Positions 43,393 through 51,886 of a stretch of DNA of 52,301 nt are shown here, one piece after another (position 1 is the stretch's first letter; each line of letters starts with the position of its first letter). Under the pieces are notes generated by a model, which was given only the letters and a program-made list of their open reading frames with translations, had not been told where the DNA came from and made no database searches. The position numbers were made by a program, and so were the translations under genes. The stretch is from Bipolaris cookei (Eukaryota > Ascomycota > Dothideomycetes > Pleosporales > Pleosporaceae). The stretch is taken from contig NRSV01000116.1 in assembly GCA_002286855.1 (NCBI GenBank), positions 1 to 52,301 on the forward strand. Direction: 5' to 3'.

Positions 43393-43534
43393 CTATCTAC
43401 GTACGTACAAGGCTCTCTTCTTATGCTCTCTGCTATGTGCGGGGTAGAGCTTCCGAGCCATCCGATCGCTGTAACCTTATTACTTATACGGACACTGCCA
43501 GCTCTGCAGCGAGCCTAACCACACTAGCTAGCAT
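43221..43534. mobile_element. 292-bp insertion with 11-bp direct repeats inside the LINE relic
   Basis: CTAGCTAGCAT occurs at 43221-43231 and again at 43524-43534, and the LINE coding similarity stops before the first copy and resumes after the second. The inserted 292 bp have no terminal inverted repeats and contain a (TTC)n run. Long target duplications without TIRs point to target-primed retroposition, for example a SINE or a retroposed transcript. No clear pol III A/B box pair is seen. The repeat itself contains the palindrome CTAGCTAG, so chance matching cannot be ruled out. Confidence 0.5.
43335..43390 (+). repeat. (TTC)n microsatellite, about 18 units
   Basis: Uninterrupted TTC repeats, followed by ACCTATCTACGTACGTAC. 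It lies within the insertion in the LINE ORF1 relic. Confidence 0.95.
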
Positions 43535-43679
43535 CAGTGTAGAACTTGTTCTACTAAAGGAAAGGCCTGTGTCCACACTATATATAAGTGTGTAAATTGT
43601 AGTAAACCGCATGCGGCAAATAGCTCTAGCTGTGAGATCCTTACAGCAAAAGCTACTAGAACTTAGCGTACTTTAGGCT

Positions 43680-43938
43680 AGCACAAAGGAAATCTGTAGA
43701 AAAAGAGTGTAACACCTATAATAGGTGCCCTACTCTAACCTACCTACCCCCCTCGCCTCCGCAAGACCCCCACCTACTACCCATACACTAGGCTACGAGC
43801 CTCACCTTCATTTAGATAACACCCACCTATACCAAATTGATAGAACTACGTAGATACTTGTAGGCCTTCAGCCTACGCGTCTTATATAGCCCTATGGCTG
43901 AGAAAGGACGTTTAGCTACAATGATAATAATAATAATA
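43680..43938. other. Repeat debris left of the first Fot element
   Basis: Contains a C-rich stretch (43,740-43,790) likely to be more LINE relic, then an (ATA)n run at about 43,922-43,938 into which the Fot-type element is inserted at TA. Confidence 0.4.
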
Positions 43939-45755
43939 ACGTTGCTCACAAGCGAGTGAGCGAGCGTATCCCCACCAGCGCGTCAACGTCGAGACGTTAT
44001 CACGCACTTTTATCACAATCAATAAACTATTACAATATACCAAATTAATTATCAGAATCGCTACAATCACTTGCACTATCTATCTCAACTACGCAGGTAC
44101 GAACGTTGTGTCCAGTCTGGTTGCAACGCCCGCATCGCCTCTCTCCTCGCACCCTCTTCGACGCACTCTCACCACCACTACGACTACTACCTGCCTATTC
44201 AGCTAGTACTTCTTGTACCTCGCCAACACTAAGGGTCTCTTCTTTCCGTACGTATCGCCGCTTGCGGCTCTTGCGCTTTGTTGCTGTATCTAGAGCTGCT
44301 TCAAGGCTACCTGCTTTCTCGCGTAGTAACACCATTTCATGTGCTATCTGTTGCGCACCTTTACTAAGCTGCGCGATCTTTTCGTCTAAAGAGCTTGTAG
44401 AAGACCCAGAACGGTTTCTTACTCTCTGTCGAATGAGAGTACTTTGAGCCTCGACTTCGCGCGCGTTGCGTGGTGTCTGCGCCTCCCAGGTAGCTGCCCG
44501 TTGTGGTGATTGTTTTGGCGTCTGCACCACCACATCAAGCTTCGATAGCACGGCCTGTGGGTTATTTGGGACTAGACCAGCGCCTCTAAAGCCAGCTTGG
44601 ATATTCTCCTTCGTGATAGACTGCTCAAAAGCAGCCTTAAAGGCTGGCAGGAAGGTCTCCTTGCTGATATAGTTGGTGCGGTTGCGTGCCAAGCCTGAAA
44701 CAACGTCGCCATACTTGCGCTTTAATGACGAGAAGCAAGCGACATCAAGAGGCTGCAATAGGTGAGACGAGTGTGCGGGCATACAGAGAAGTATAATATT
44801 CTTCTCCTTACAAAGGTCTTGAAATTCGACAGAGCAGTGGCTCTCATGGCCGTCGATAATGAGTAGTCGATACCCACCTACAGTGCAGCCCTTTGTATGG
44901 GTATCAAAGTGCTCTAACCACGCAAGAGCAAGCTGATTATTTGTCCAGCCATTGGGACTTACTTCAAGGACCCATTCGGCAGGCAGGTTCTCAAAGCAGA
45001 CGTTGATAAGCACCTTGCCCGCAAAGATGACGAAGGGTGGTATCCGACGACCTGACGCGCCCACGCCTTGGATCACAGTAACCCACTCACGGTTACCTGG
45101 CTGTACCCGCTTCTTTTTGCCATATCCCTCTGAGCCTGTAATAACTAACTGTGATAAAATCTTGCCCATCATAAAGCCAGTTTCATCAAAGTTGTAGATA
45201 TCGTCGTCCACAATACCCCACTTCTGCTTTGTCGCCTGGACTAGATCAAACCAGCGCTGGATAGCTGCTGGGTCCTCGCAGGTAGCTCGCTGATGATCGT
45301 AAGTACGGCTCCAGCGCGTACGGAGCTCAGGAGTTCGCTTAACAAAGTTATCAACCCAGTTCTTGCCAACAGGGTTACTAGCGCGCTCATGTAACAGTTT
45401 GTCAGCCATTGCCCAAACGTTAGCCTTTTGTAGGCGCAAATCCTCATGCAGACTCTTCGAGAATACGCTTGACTATAGCCTCCTCTTCTAGCTTATCTAG
45501 AAGCTTTGATTTTGGTTCGCAGTCGCGTGGGGCGCGTCTTCCAGCGCGTCGGTAAGATAGAGTTCTTCGAGGCACGTTATAGATAGAAGCAGCACGTCTT
45601 TGGCTTTGAACACGTTGCAATTGGATATCAAAAGAGCAAGCTGAAGATCTGATTCAGTATAAGAAGTTTGAGTAGAGCGTTGTTGAGACATAACGTGTTG
45701 TCGTGATAAGGTCGACGCGCTGGTGAGGTGTGGGCCGCTCGCTTGTGAACCACGT
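43939..45755 (-). mobile_element. Fot/pogo-type DNA transposon, 1,817 bp, TA target duplication
   Basis: The element starts ACGTTGCTCACAAGCGAG and ends in the inverted counterpart CTCGCTTGTGAACCACGT. It is flanked by TA at 43937-43938 and 45756-45757. Inner TIR portions share CACCAGCGCGTC. TIRs are diverged, unlike those of the related copy at 49,657. It contains one decayed transposase gene on the minus strand. Confidence 0.85.
44045..45691 (-). pseudogene. Decayed Fot/pogo-type transposase (psq HTH, CENP-B HTH, DDE, zinc knuckle)
   Basis: From the ATG at 45691 the frame begins MSQQRSTQTSYTESDLQLAL, then a 1-nt deletion relative to the copy at 50,689 breaks it. A TGA stands where that copy has CGA, and another small indel follows. 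From 45439 a 414-codon frame is intact: NPVGKNWVDNFVKRTPELRT (CENP-B type HTH), YNFDETGFMMGK (first catalytic Asp), LLIIDGHESHCSVEF (second Asp) and MPAHSSHLLQPLDVACFSSL (third acidic site). It ends at a TAG where the other copy has CAG; beyond it CGRCNQTGHNVRTC completes the knuckle and the frame runs to a TAA at 44045. CGA-to-TGA and CAG-to-TAG changes fit RIP-like C-to-T mutation. The catalytic core itself is intact. Confidence 0.85.
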
Positions 45756-45794
45756 TAGTTAATTAAAGAGATGTGCGGATTAGGCTGGGCTTAT

Positions 45795-45919
45795 AGCTGT
45801 AAGTAGTTCAGTGTGTATGAAGTATATTCTTGTATTGTATGTGATGCTGATAGCAAGTTTAGATACAGCGTTATTAGTCAGTGGGCAACCACATGACCGT
45901 ACATGGTACTTCTGGGCCT
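45795..45919 (-). repeat. LTR-like repeat, copy A (inverted relative to copy B at 49,521)
   Basis: The reverse complement reads GGCCCAGAAGTACCATGTAC at its start and CTGACTAATAACGCTGTAT in the middle. It aligns over about 125 bp with 49521-49650 on the plus strand, with some 20-25% divergence. A TATTTAAA-like site in copy B and the TGTAAGCC start suggest a solo LTR fragment, but no partner LTR is visible. Confidence 0.6.
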
Positions 45920-45999
45920 ACAATATATAAACATAAAGTAGATAGTTGCTGTGGCAACTAACAAGCTAAGCAGGCAGGACAGACGAAATCGTAGATGAG

Positions 46000-46030
46000 T
46001 GTAAGGGCAAAGGATGTTCAGCCCGTTACA
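46000..46030 (-). repeat. Repeat boundary abutting a gene (TGTAACGGGCTGAACATCC)
   Basis: On the minus strand this reads TGTAACGGGCTGAACATCCT immediately after the TAG of the 93-aa secreted-protein gene. Closely similar sequence recurs at 51,655-51,678 and, more diverged, at 51,534-51,553, so it is a dispersed repeat end, probably of an LTR element. Confidence 0.5.
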
Positions 46031-46402
46031 CTAAGTAGGGCAACTACCAACATAGTGTACACAATTGGCCTTGAACGTATCTCCGCCAGGCACGCCACCA
46101 TAAGCATTTTGACATTGTTCATCGGTAAATGGAGTACTAGTCACACACTAATATTTGTTAGATAATACATCGTCTAATAGGCACTTTACATACAGCAATG
46201 GCATTAGCGTGGTAAGGATCAGCTCCAAGGCAGAGTCCCTCTTGAGAACATAGAACGCCTGCTGATCCAAAACCGGTTCTAGTATTCTTGCAATTACAAA
46301 GCCAAGCGTAAGCCTGGTAAGGACACCTATATATGTTAATTAAGTACCAATATCTCAAACTATCGCTTACAGAGCTAGAAAAATCGCGTAATAAGACCTC
46401 AT
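46031..46402 (-). CDS. Small secreted cysteine-rich protein, 93 aa, three exons (effector candidate)
   Basis: Exons on the minus strand are 46371-46402, 46194-46326 and 46031-46147. Introns are 44 and 46 nt: GTAAGC donor with ATATAG acceptor, and GTATGT donor with a TCTAAC branch site and ATTAG acceptor. Phases 2 and 0 agree. The product starts MRSYYAIFLALCPYQAYA, a short plausible signal peptide with cleavage after AYA. The mature part has eight cysteines at 21, 23, 37, 43, 56, 67, 84 and 91 in 75 residues (WLCNCKN; VLCSQEGLCLG; EQCQNAYGG; ANCVHYVGSC), an even number suited to four disulphides. No known domain is recognised. It sits between a LTR-like repeat and a Tc1 relic. Its stop directly abuts a dispersed repeat end. 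No single exon is conspicuous as an ORF. Effector function is inferred from size, cysteines, secretion and location. Confidence 0.65.
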
Positions 46403-46880
46403 TTTGTACTCAAAAGAGATAGTAATCTGAGAAATGTGACAAAGCTTAGAGTCGACTTGTAGGATAGAGGGGAAGTTGGAAAGAATGATTTAGACAAAGT
46501 AACTAAGATATTAGGACTTTATAGACATGAATACTACCATAGCGGCTAGCTAAAATTTACCAGCGCGTGTCTTAATTAGCTAAGCACAGACGCCAGGTTC
46601 CAATCTGAGTAAGCTGACAGATATCCATATGCATCAGGAAACTATGTGTCGAGAAGGACCAATCGGACCGAAGAGAGCATGGAGTACTTCAAAACTGTAG
46701 TAGTTTAATTGGTTGTTTTTTAGGATAACTATAGCGTAAACTAGTAAACTATTACATAACCACTTTTCTTTATTTATTAATATTTTATCAACTACTTAGT
46801 TATACGGAGAAGCGCGTCAAAAGTCTTCGCGACAGGGGTAGACAGCGCACTGAGGCACCACAGGTCTTAGCATGTACTGT
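46403..46880. other. AT-rich stretch upstream of the 93-aa gene
   Basis: Promoter side of the secreted-protein gene and the right edge of the Tc1-like relic. No other gene. An AT-only run (TTTCTTTATTTATTAATATTTTATC) lies near 46,765-46,790. Confidence 0.45.
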
Positions 46881-46889
46881 TTGGACAGC

Positions 46890-48386
46890 CTATTCACTGA
46901 TATCCTCCCACTCATTATCTATATCAATTTCGATAGCTTTTACAGCCTCAACCTCCTTCTCAGTGCCCTTACCTGTTCTCCTGCCCTCTTTATACTTATT
47001 GCTACCTTCTAATCTGATGATATTTTGAATATGAATTGGTATTCTTACAATCCAGTCTTGAATCGTCCACTGAAGTAGCTCATCCCAAGCTTTTGTCAAG
47101 GCTCTAATAGCCTCAACCTTGCTCCTTGGAGTCCCTTTTTTCGTAGTAAGCCTCTTCATATATGGCCAGCAGCACTCTATTGCATTAAGATCAGGTGAAT
47201 TGCCGCACCAGAGTAGCCTAGTTACCTCAAATATATTGAAGACCTTCTGTTACGAGTGGTGCGCATGAGAAGGAGCTTTATTCTCTTGAACAAGAGTATG
47301 CGGTCTTTCTTTCTTACACTCCTGAGCAGAGATGTCAACAATCAAGCTCATCAAGCCGGACTAACGTGACAGGGTAATATGGTAGCCCCTTTCGTACATA
47401 TCTAACTTTTACAGGCTAAAGCATTGCCATGTTAGGTTAGACCCGGCTTGATGAGCTTGATTGTTGACATCTCTGCTCCTGAGCAAAAGGCAGAAGCTTA
47501 GGTATAAGTATTTCAGAGCGATATCTCCACCAATCTATACCGCCTCCTTTGCCACGAGTAAGCTTGCCTGTATCTGCAGTAAATTTCCAAGTTTGCTTTC
47601 TGCCAGGCTTCGTACGTTGGCATAGCCTTCTAACTCCTGAATTCAGCTCCCACTCAACTCTAGCCTCAGCTTCAAGCTCCTGATTAAGAGACTCAATAGC
47701 CTTACTAGCTTCTTCTTTCTGCTTTCTTGATTCAGGTTGCCAACAGTGGCAAGGACCTTTTTTATCGTATGAGAAGCTCCCCCAGAACATAAACTCGGAG
47801 TAACCTTTCCACCTCTCACGTATAGAGCTGCGTAGGAAAGCTTCATCAGATTTTCTCTAAATTCGATGGCCTCCACGGTGGTGATTAAGGACCACAGAGG
47901 TCTCATCTGTCCATATGACATTCTTCCAGTCTTCAAGAGTCCACTTCTCTCGCTCCTTGCACCAGGTTAGTCTCTCCTCCCTCATCTTCTTGGTCAACCC
48001 AGTGTAAGAGGCTGAAGCCTTCATTGGTAGTACTTGGCCTGTAGCCTTCGTGATAGCTAGCTGGGATGGACTGGACGCCCTTTGGGTAGCTCCTTGATAG
48101 CACACATGATGGAATCTCGGATCATGCTCACCGCCTAAGCAGCGCTCAGACGTTCGGCATAATCTTTTTCCGAATAGGTAAGTAAGCGACTGCGCAAAGA
48201 GGTAGATAGCTCTTTATCGAATTCATCATCGTTTACCTCGCACTTATGGTTAATCGATCGCACCCTTACACCCAGGCTTCCTCGTCGGCTTCGTCTTCCT
48301 GTAGCCTGCCTTCTTGAGTATGCGGCGCACTGTTGTAGTAGAGATATTGACTCCTTCTTGACTAAGTTCGCCAGCAAGATCAGCAC
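46890..48386 (-). pseudogene. Tc1/mariner-like transposase relic, interrupted by a MITE
   Basis: Reading on the minus strand, fragments in three frames give an N-terminal HTH-like region near 48,386-48,140, then REERLTWCKEREKWTLEDWK and NVIWTDETSVVLNHHRGGH (first catalytic Asp), MFWGSFSYDKKGPCHCW, GIDWWRYRSEILIPKLLPFA, and beyond the MITE TLVQENKAPSHAHH. The latter is the V-x-E-D-x-A-P-x-H site with Asn where the second catalytic Asp should be. Several frameshifts and stops separate the blocks. The C-terminal piece (46890-47159) is basic then acidic. The element is dead; terminal repeats could not be placed with confidence. Confidence 0.75.
47327..47475. mobile_element. 149-bp hAT-type MITE with 8-bp target duplication
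   Basis: Terminal inverted repeats of about 33 bp, perfect from CAGAGATGTCAACAATCAAG through to CATCAAGCCGG, lie at 47327-47359 and 47443-47475. CTCCTGAG occurs directly on both sides (47319-47326 and 47476-47483), an 8-bp target duplication. TIRs beginning CAGAG and an 8-bp duplication are characteristic of hAT elements. The 83-bp interior has no coding capacity. It is inserted in the Tc1-like transposase relic, between LPFAQE and CKKERPHTLVQ. Confidence 0.9.
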
Positions 48387-48423
48387 AGCTCTTCTCTCTT
48401 TCGTATCGATCGCGTACGAGTTT

Positions 48424-48565
48424 CTGCTTATATCAGACCTAGATTTAACTGTACATTAGCTTCTGCGAATAGGGCCGAATTAAGATGAATACAAAGTTAG
48501 TAAGAGCAGAGTGGAGTTTGCTTATATCAGAACTAGATTCAACTGTACATTAGCTTCTACTAATA
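48424..48565. repeat. Pair of ~49-bp direct repeats, 93 bp apart
   Basis: GCTTATATCAGA(C/A)CTAGATT(T/C)AACTGTACATTAGCTTCT occurs at about 48424-48472 and again at 48517-48565 with few differences. They lie just beyond the N-terminal end of the Tc1-like relic and may be its subterminal repeats or remains of a tandem duplication. Confidence 0.75.
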
Positions 48566-48928
48566 AGACTTGGTTAGATAGGGGTGTAATTAGATAAGGT
48601 TTATAAAGTATTATACGATGGCTATATATTATTAACTTTTAAATAGAGTTTTACAAAGCTGGTTAAAATACAGGGATAGTATAATAGCTAGTACTATATA
48701 AGAAAGTCTAACAAGCTCTGAAGATCTAATAAATAACTATACCATGTTAGGGAGCACTAATATGGTATAGTCTAGAGATATTTCTAAGTATAATACTATT
48801 TACAAATATACTAGAGTCTATATATACCATGAACCACATCTCCTTCTAAGTCTTTATCTTATTACAAACTATCTGTTAAGTCCTTCTCTACCCCCACCTG
48901 CATACATATCTACCTCAATATATACATT
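48566..48928. promoter_or_regulatory. AT-rich upstream region of the 147-aa secreted-protein gene
   Basis: Very AT-rich. Contains a 10-bp inverted repeat, ACTATACCAT (48736-48745) and ATGGTATAGT (48762-48771), spaced by 16 bp. A C/T/A-rich leader (CCTTCTCTACCCCCACCTGC) lies about 40-50 bp before the ATG at 48929, consistent with a transcription start region. Confidence 0.45.
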
Positions 48929-49418
48929 ATGCATTTCTGTCTATTTGCAATAGGGGCTTCTCTTCCCTTCATCCTAGCGGCTCCAGCTAAGGTTGGCACT
49001 GAAGTTGCAATACGAGAGGAGAACAAAGAAGTTTCAGTTGTGGCACGTGAGGTATCAGACAAGGAAAGCTATGCGTAAGTCTAACTTGTGGGTATATATA
49101 TTCATTCTAATAACGAATAGATTGGTTCGTCGGGCGCGCGGTGAAAGAACAGTTACAGCTCCTGGACCGCTTCTCAGGACATCCAAATTCGTTGTGGACT
49201 ATTTATACTTCACCATAACATATGTCGCAAACAACAAGTACACTGTTACTGTTTCTAACTCTCTTGCGTCGACTTTCAAAACATACGTTTCAGATAACAA
49301 CTTGTTGGGACTAGATGTATTTAGTGAAACAGTACAAGGACTGAGTAAGGTGTCAGCTGAAATGGCCGGGGTATCACCTGGTGACCAGCTTGTACTTTCA
49401 TACATGACTCCAGAGTAG
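48929..49418 (+). CDS. Small secreted protein, 147 aa, two exons (effector candidate)
   Basis: Exons 48929-49074 and 49121-49418 with a 46-nt intron (GTAAGT donor, TCTAATAAC branch site, AATAG acceptor); splicing joins KESYA to LVRRARGERT in frame. The start is a signal peptide (MHFCLFAIGASLPFILAAPA). A charged stretch follows (REENKEVSVVAREVSDKES) leading to an RR pair, a possible Kex2 site that would make residues ~21-52 a propeptide. The remaining ~95 residues look like a small beta-rich domain (KFVVDYLYFTITYVANNKYT; GVSPGDQLVLSYMTPE) without cysteines. No known family is recognised. The gene lies between a Tc1 relic and an LTR-like repeat/Fot element. Secretion is well supported by sequence; effector function is inference. 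Translating through the intron from an upstream TTG gives a false 141-aa frame. Confidence 0.68.
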
Positions 49419-49520
49419 TTTATTTAGTAGAAATTGTATATTTCTCGTCTAGGAATAAGAGTTAGTTACATCTTCTCAAAGTTCTTGAGCTTGTCTGCCG
49501 CAAAAACTAAATTACAACTG

Positions 49521-49650
49521 TGTAAGCCCAGAAGTACCATCTATAGTCACGTGGTTACTCACTGACTAATAACGCTGTATTTAAACTTGCTCCTATCATC
49601 ATACACATCAGAATACACAATACTTCACACACACTCAACTGCTTACAAAC
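49521..49650 (+). repeat. LTR-like repeat, copy B
   Basis: Starts TGTAAGCCCAGAAGTACCAT and contains CTGACTAATAACGCTGTATT followed by TTAAACTTGC. It is the inverted counterpart of 45795-45919. It ends a few bases before the left TA of the second Fot element. Confidence 0.6.
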
Positions 49651-49656
49651 TGAATA

Positions 49657-50770
49657 ACGTGGTTCACAAGTGAGTCGCTAACCCAAGCGAGTCGCTAACG
49701 CCTCACCAGCGCGTCGACTTCGCAACGTTATCACAGCTATTCAGTATAGTATATTAAAAATCGTAATAAGCCAATTTGCTCCTCAGATCTATCACTATCA
49801 CTAGCACTATCAATTTCAACTGCGCAGGTACGAGCGTTGTGTCCAGTCTGCTTGCAACGCCCGCACCGCCTCTCTCCTCGCACCCTCTTCGACGCACTCT
49901 CACCACCACCACGACTGCTACCCGCCTGTTCAGCAAGTACTTCTTGTACCTCGCCTATAGTAAGAGTCTCTTCTGTCCGCACGTATCGACGCTTGCGGCT
50001 CTTACGCTTGTTTGATTCGTCTAGAGCCTCTTGAAGAGTAGCCGGCGACCCGAAGCGCCCACGCCTTGGATCACAGTAATCCACTCACGGTTGCCTGGCT
50101 GTATCCGCTTCTTTTTACCATATCCTTCTGATGCTGTGATAACTAACTGTGATAAAATCTTGCCCATCATAAAGCCAGTTTCGTCAAAGTTGTAGATATC
50201 GTCGTCTACAATACCCCACTTCTGCTTTGTCGCCTGGACTAAGTCGAACCAGCGCTGGATAGCCGCTGGGTCCTCGCAGGTGGCTCGCTGGTGATCATAG
50301 GGACGGCTCCAGCGTGTGCGGAGCTCAGGAGTCCTCTTAACAAAGTTGTCAATCCAGTTCTTGCCAACAGGGTTGCTCCCACGCTCATGTAATAGTCTAT
50401 CAGCCATTGCTCGAACGTCAGGTTTTGTAGGCGCAAATCCTCGCGCATAATCCTCAAGGATACGCTTAAGTATAGCCTCCTCATCTAGCTTATCAAGTCG
50501 CTTCGACTTCGTTACGCAGTCGCGTCGGGGGCGTTTCCCAGCGCGTCGATCAGATAGAGTTCTTTGTGGGACGTTGTAGATAGTAGCAGCACGGTTTACA
50601 CTCTGAACACGTTGCGATAGAACATCAAGAAGAGCAAGTTGAAGATCTGATTCAGTATAGGTAGATTGAGTATTGCGTTGTTGAGACATCACGCGTTATA
50701 GTGTTGAAGTCGACGCGCTGGTGAGGCGTTAGCGACTCGCTTGGGTTAGCGACTCACTTGTGAACCACGT
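49657..50770 (-). mobile_element. Internally deleted Fot/pogo-type element, 1,114 bp, 65-bp perfect TIRs
   Basis: Identical 65-bp inverted repeats at 49657-49721 and 50706-50770 begin ACGTGGTTCACAAGTGAGTC. They contain a GAGTCGCTAAC motif twice and end GCGTCGACTTC. TA flanks both ends (49655-49656, 50771-50772). Compared with the 1,817-bp element at 43,939 it lacks about 700 bp, covering most of the catalytic core. Perfect TIRs suggest recent movement, which would need transposase from elsewhere. Confidence 0.88.
49737..50689 (-). pseudogene. Internally deleted Fot/pogo-type transposase gene
   Basis: From the ATG at 50689 the frame is open and undamaged for about 215 codons: psq HTH (ESDLQLALLDVLSQRVQ... 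NVPQRTLSDRRAG), CENP-B type HTH (NPVGKNWIDNFVKRTPELRT) and the first catalytic segment (YNFDETGFMMGK), to IQGVGASGRR. There a deletion joins it, out of frame, to the C-terminal tail: LQEALDESNKRKSRKRRYVR, then the knuckle CGRCKQTGHNARTC, ending at 49737. The second and third catalytic positions are gone, so no active enzyme is possible. The N-terminal part lacks the RIP-like stops seen in the copy at 45,691. Confidence 0.85.
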
Positions 50771-50772
50771 TA

Positions 50773-51120
50773 TCTCGAACTCCACGAGAGCTTGCTCTAC
50801 CAAGAAGAGTATAACACGATAAGCGTTCGTGCTACAATATTGTTATACTTATCCACGTCTAACCTCCCTTCATGTACAGCAAAAAATTCAGTATGCCGGA
50901 ACTAGCCAATACTAGCGCGAGATCAGCAGGCACTCCCGCGAGACGTTGTAGCTTATAGGCACATTCTAGCCACTATGATTTCCATCACATAGGCAGGGAT
51001 GCTATATCAAAAGCGTTAGTGCCAGTTTCAGCCTAGACTCCCACACCTGCGCTGCGGAAGCAAGAGGCAGCTTTATTTAACAAATAACGCGTTCACTACA
51101 TGTCTTGTTCAAGTGACTTC
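50773..51120. other. Intergenic repeat-rich stretch
   Basis: No gene recognised. CCATTCG-free AT-rich sequence with a GCGCGAGATCAGCAGGCACTC-like fragment; nothing I can assign to a named element. Confidence 0.35.
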
Positions 51121-51690
51121 TGTTGGATACTAACCTAATCAGCTGATCTCTGATAGAATCCAGGTGCCCAGTACCACGCCCGGAATATTCAATCTCAACA
51201 GTAAAACCCTGATCCATCATCGTCAATTGAACCCTGATCTAATACCTTAATCATACCTTGATTCAACATCTCGACCCCCGATCCAAAGAATCCAATATCA
51301 TTAGTCTATATAAGTATTAGATAGTTACGGAAGAACGTAGAAAAGATCGAATAAGCAACGAACAATATCAACTTCTTTCTCGCTTCTTATTTTCTTGAAT
51401 TCTTTTTACTACCTCTGAATCTATCATTAGACAAGTAGAGATATCTACCTCTGAGCTAGCTATAGAACAAGTAGTTACTTCCGCACCCTCCTATTATTCC
51501 AACAAAACTAAGATTCTATTAAGAATCTAATCAAGGGTGTTTAGCCCGTCGTAGTAATGATAAGCTGTTAGATTCTAGGTCTCTAAGGGCTGGTGTAGAG
51601 GCTGGAAATCGCTGGGTAACTGCTAGGGTCGAGATCCTATCAAGGAGCTATCTAAAGGGCGTTCAGCCCGTTATACATAGTCTAATATAT
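51121..51690 (+). mobile_element. Copia-type LTR fragment and adjoining repeat ends
   Basis: The left boundary TGTTGGATACTAACCTAATC, the CACGCCCGGAATATTC block, a TATATAAG promoter-like site at about 51,308 and a CAACGAACAATATCAACTTC leader are typical of copia-type LTRs from Pleosporales. The fragment decays around 51,427. Two copies of a TCAAGG/TCTAAAGGG-(C/T)GTT(C/T)AGCCCGT motif follow at 51,534-51,553 and 51,655-51,678; the same motif, inverted, abuts the gene at 46,031. No coding region, primer-binding site or matching second LTR is in view. Confidence 0.5.
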
Positions 51691-51886
51691 AGACGTCTAT
51701 TATGCTTTAAAGTAGGTTTTATTGTAATGTGCGGGTTTAATAACTGTAATGATGTTACAAATTCGCCAAGTTGTCAAACAATAGGGTGGCTAAAGACACG
51801 ATAAGGGAGCAACAATGGACGAGAGAGTGCGATAGTCTGTATTCACGTAGACGAACAGCTACCGAGCTAAGGTAGTGTTTGCTAAG

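Larger units (their letters stand above)
42845..43679 (+). pseudogene. Tad-type LINE ORF1 (gag-like) relic, interrupted by an insertion
   Basis: The left part reads MHKLPTNHSLDVIKEEIKTF, then NKGLNPVGTPFWLTPEAREN and, after a frameshift, a cysteine knuckle (QCDRCQGFAHDKARC). The right part, from about 43,534, reads HQCRTCSTKGKACVHTIYKC followed by VNCSKPHAANSSSCEI. Together these are the LINE ORF1 region with its row of CCHC knuckles, typical of Tad-clade elements of ascomycetes. A 292-bp piece (43232-43523) splits it, flanked by an 11-bp direct repeat. Frameshifts and stops show it is dead. No reverse-transcriptase ORF follows downstream. Confidence 0.75.
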
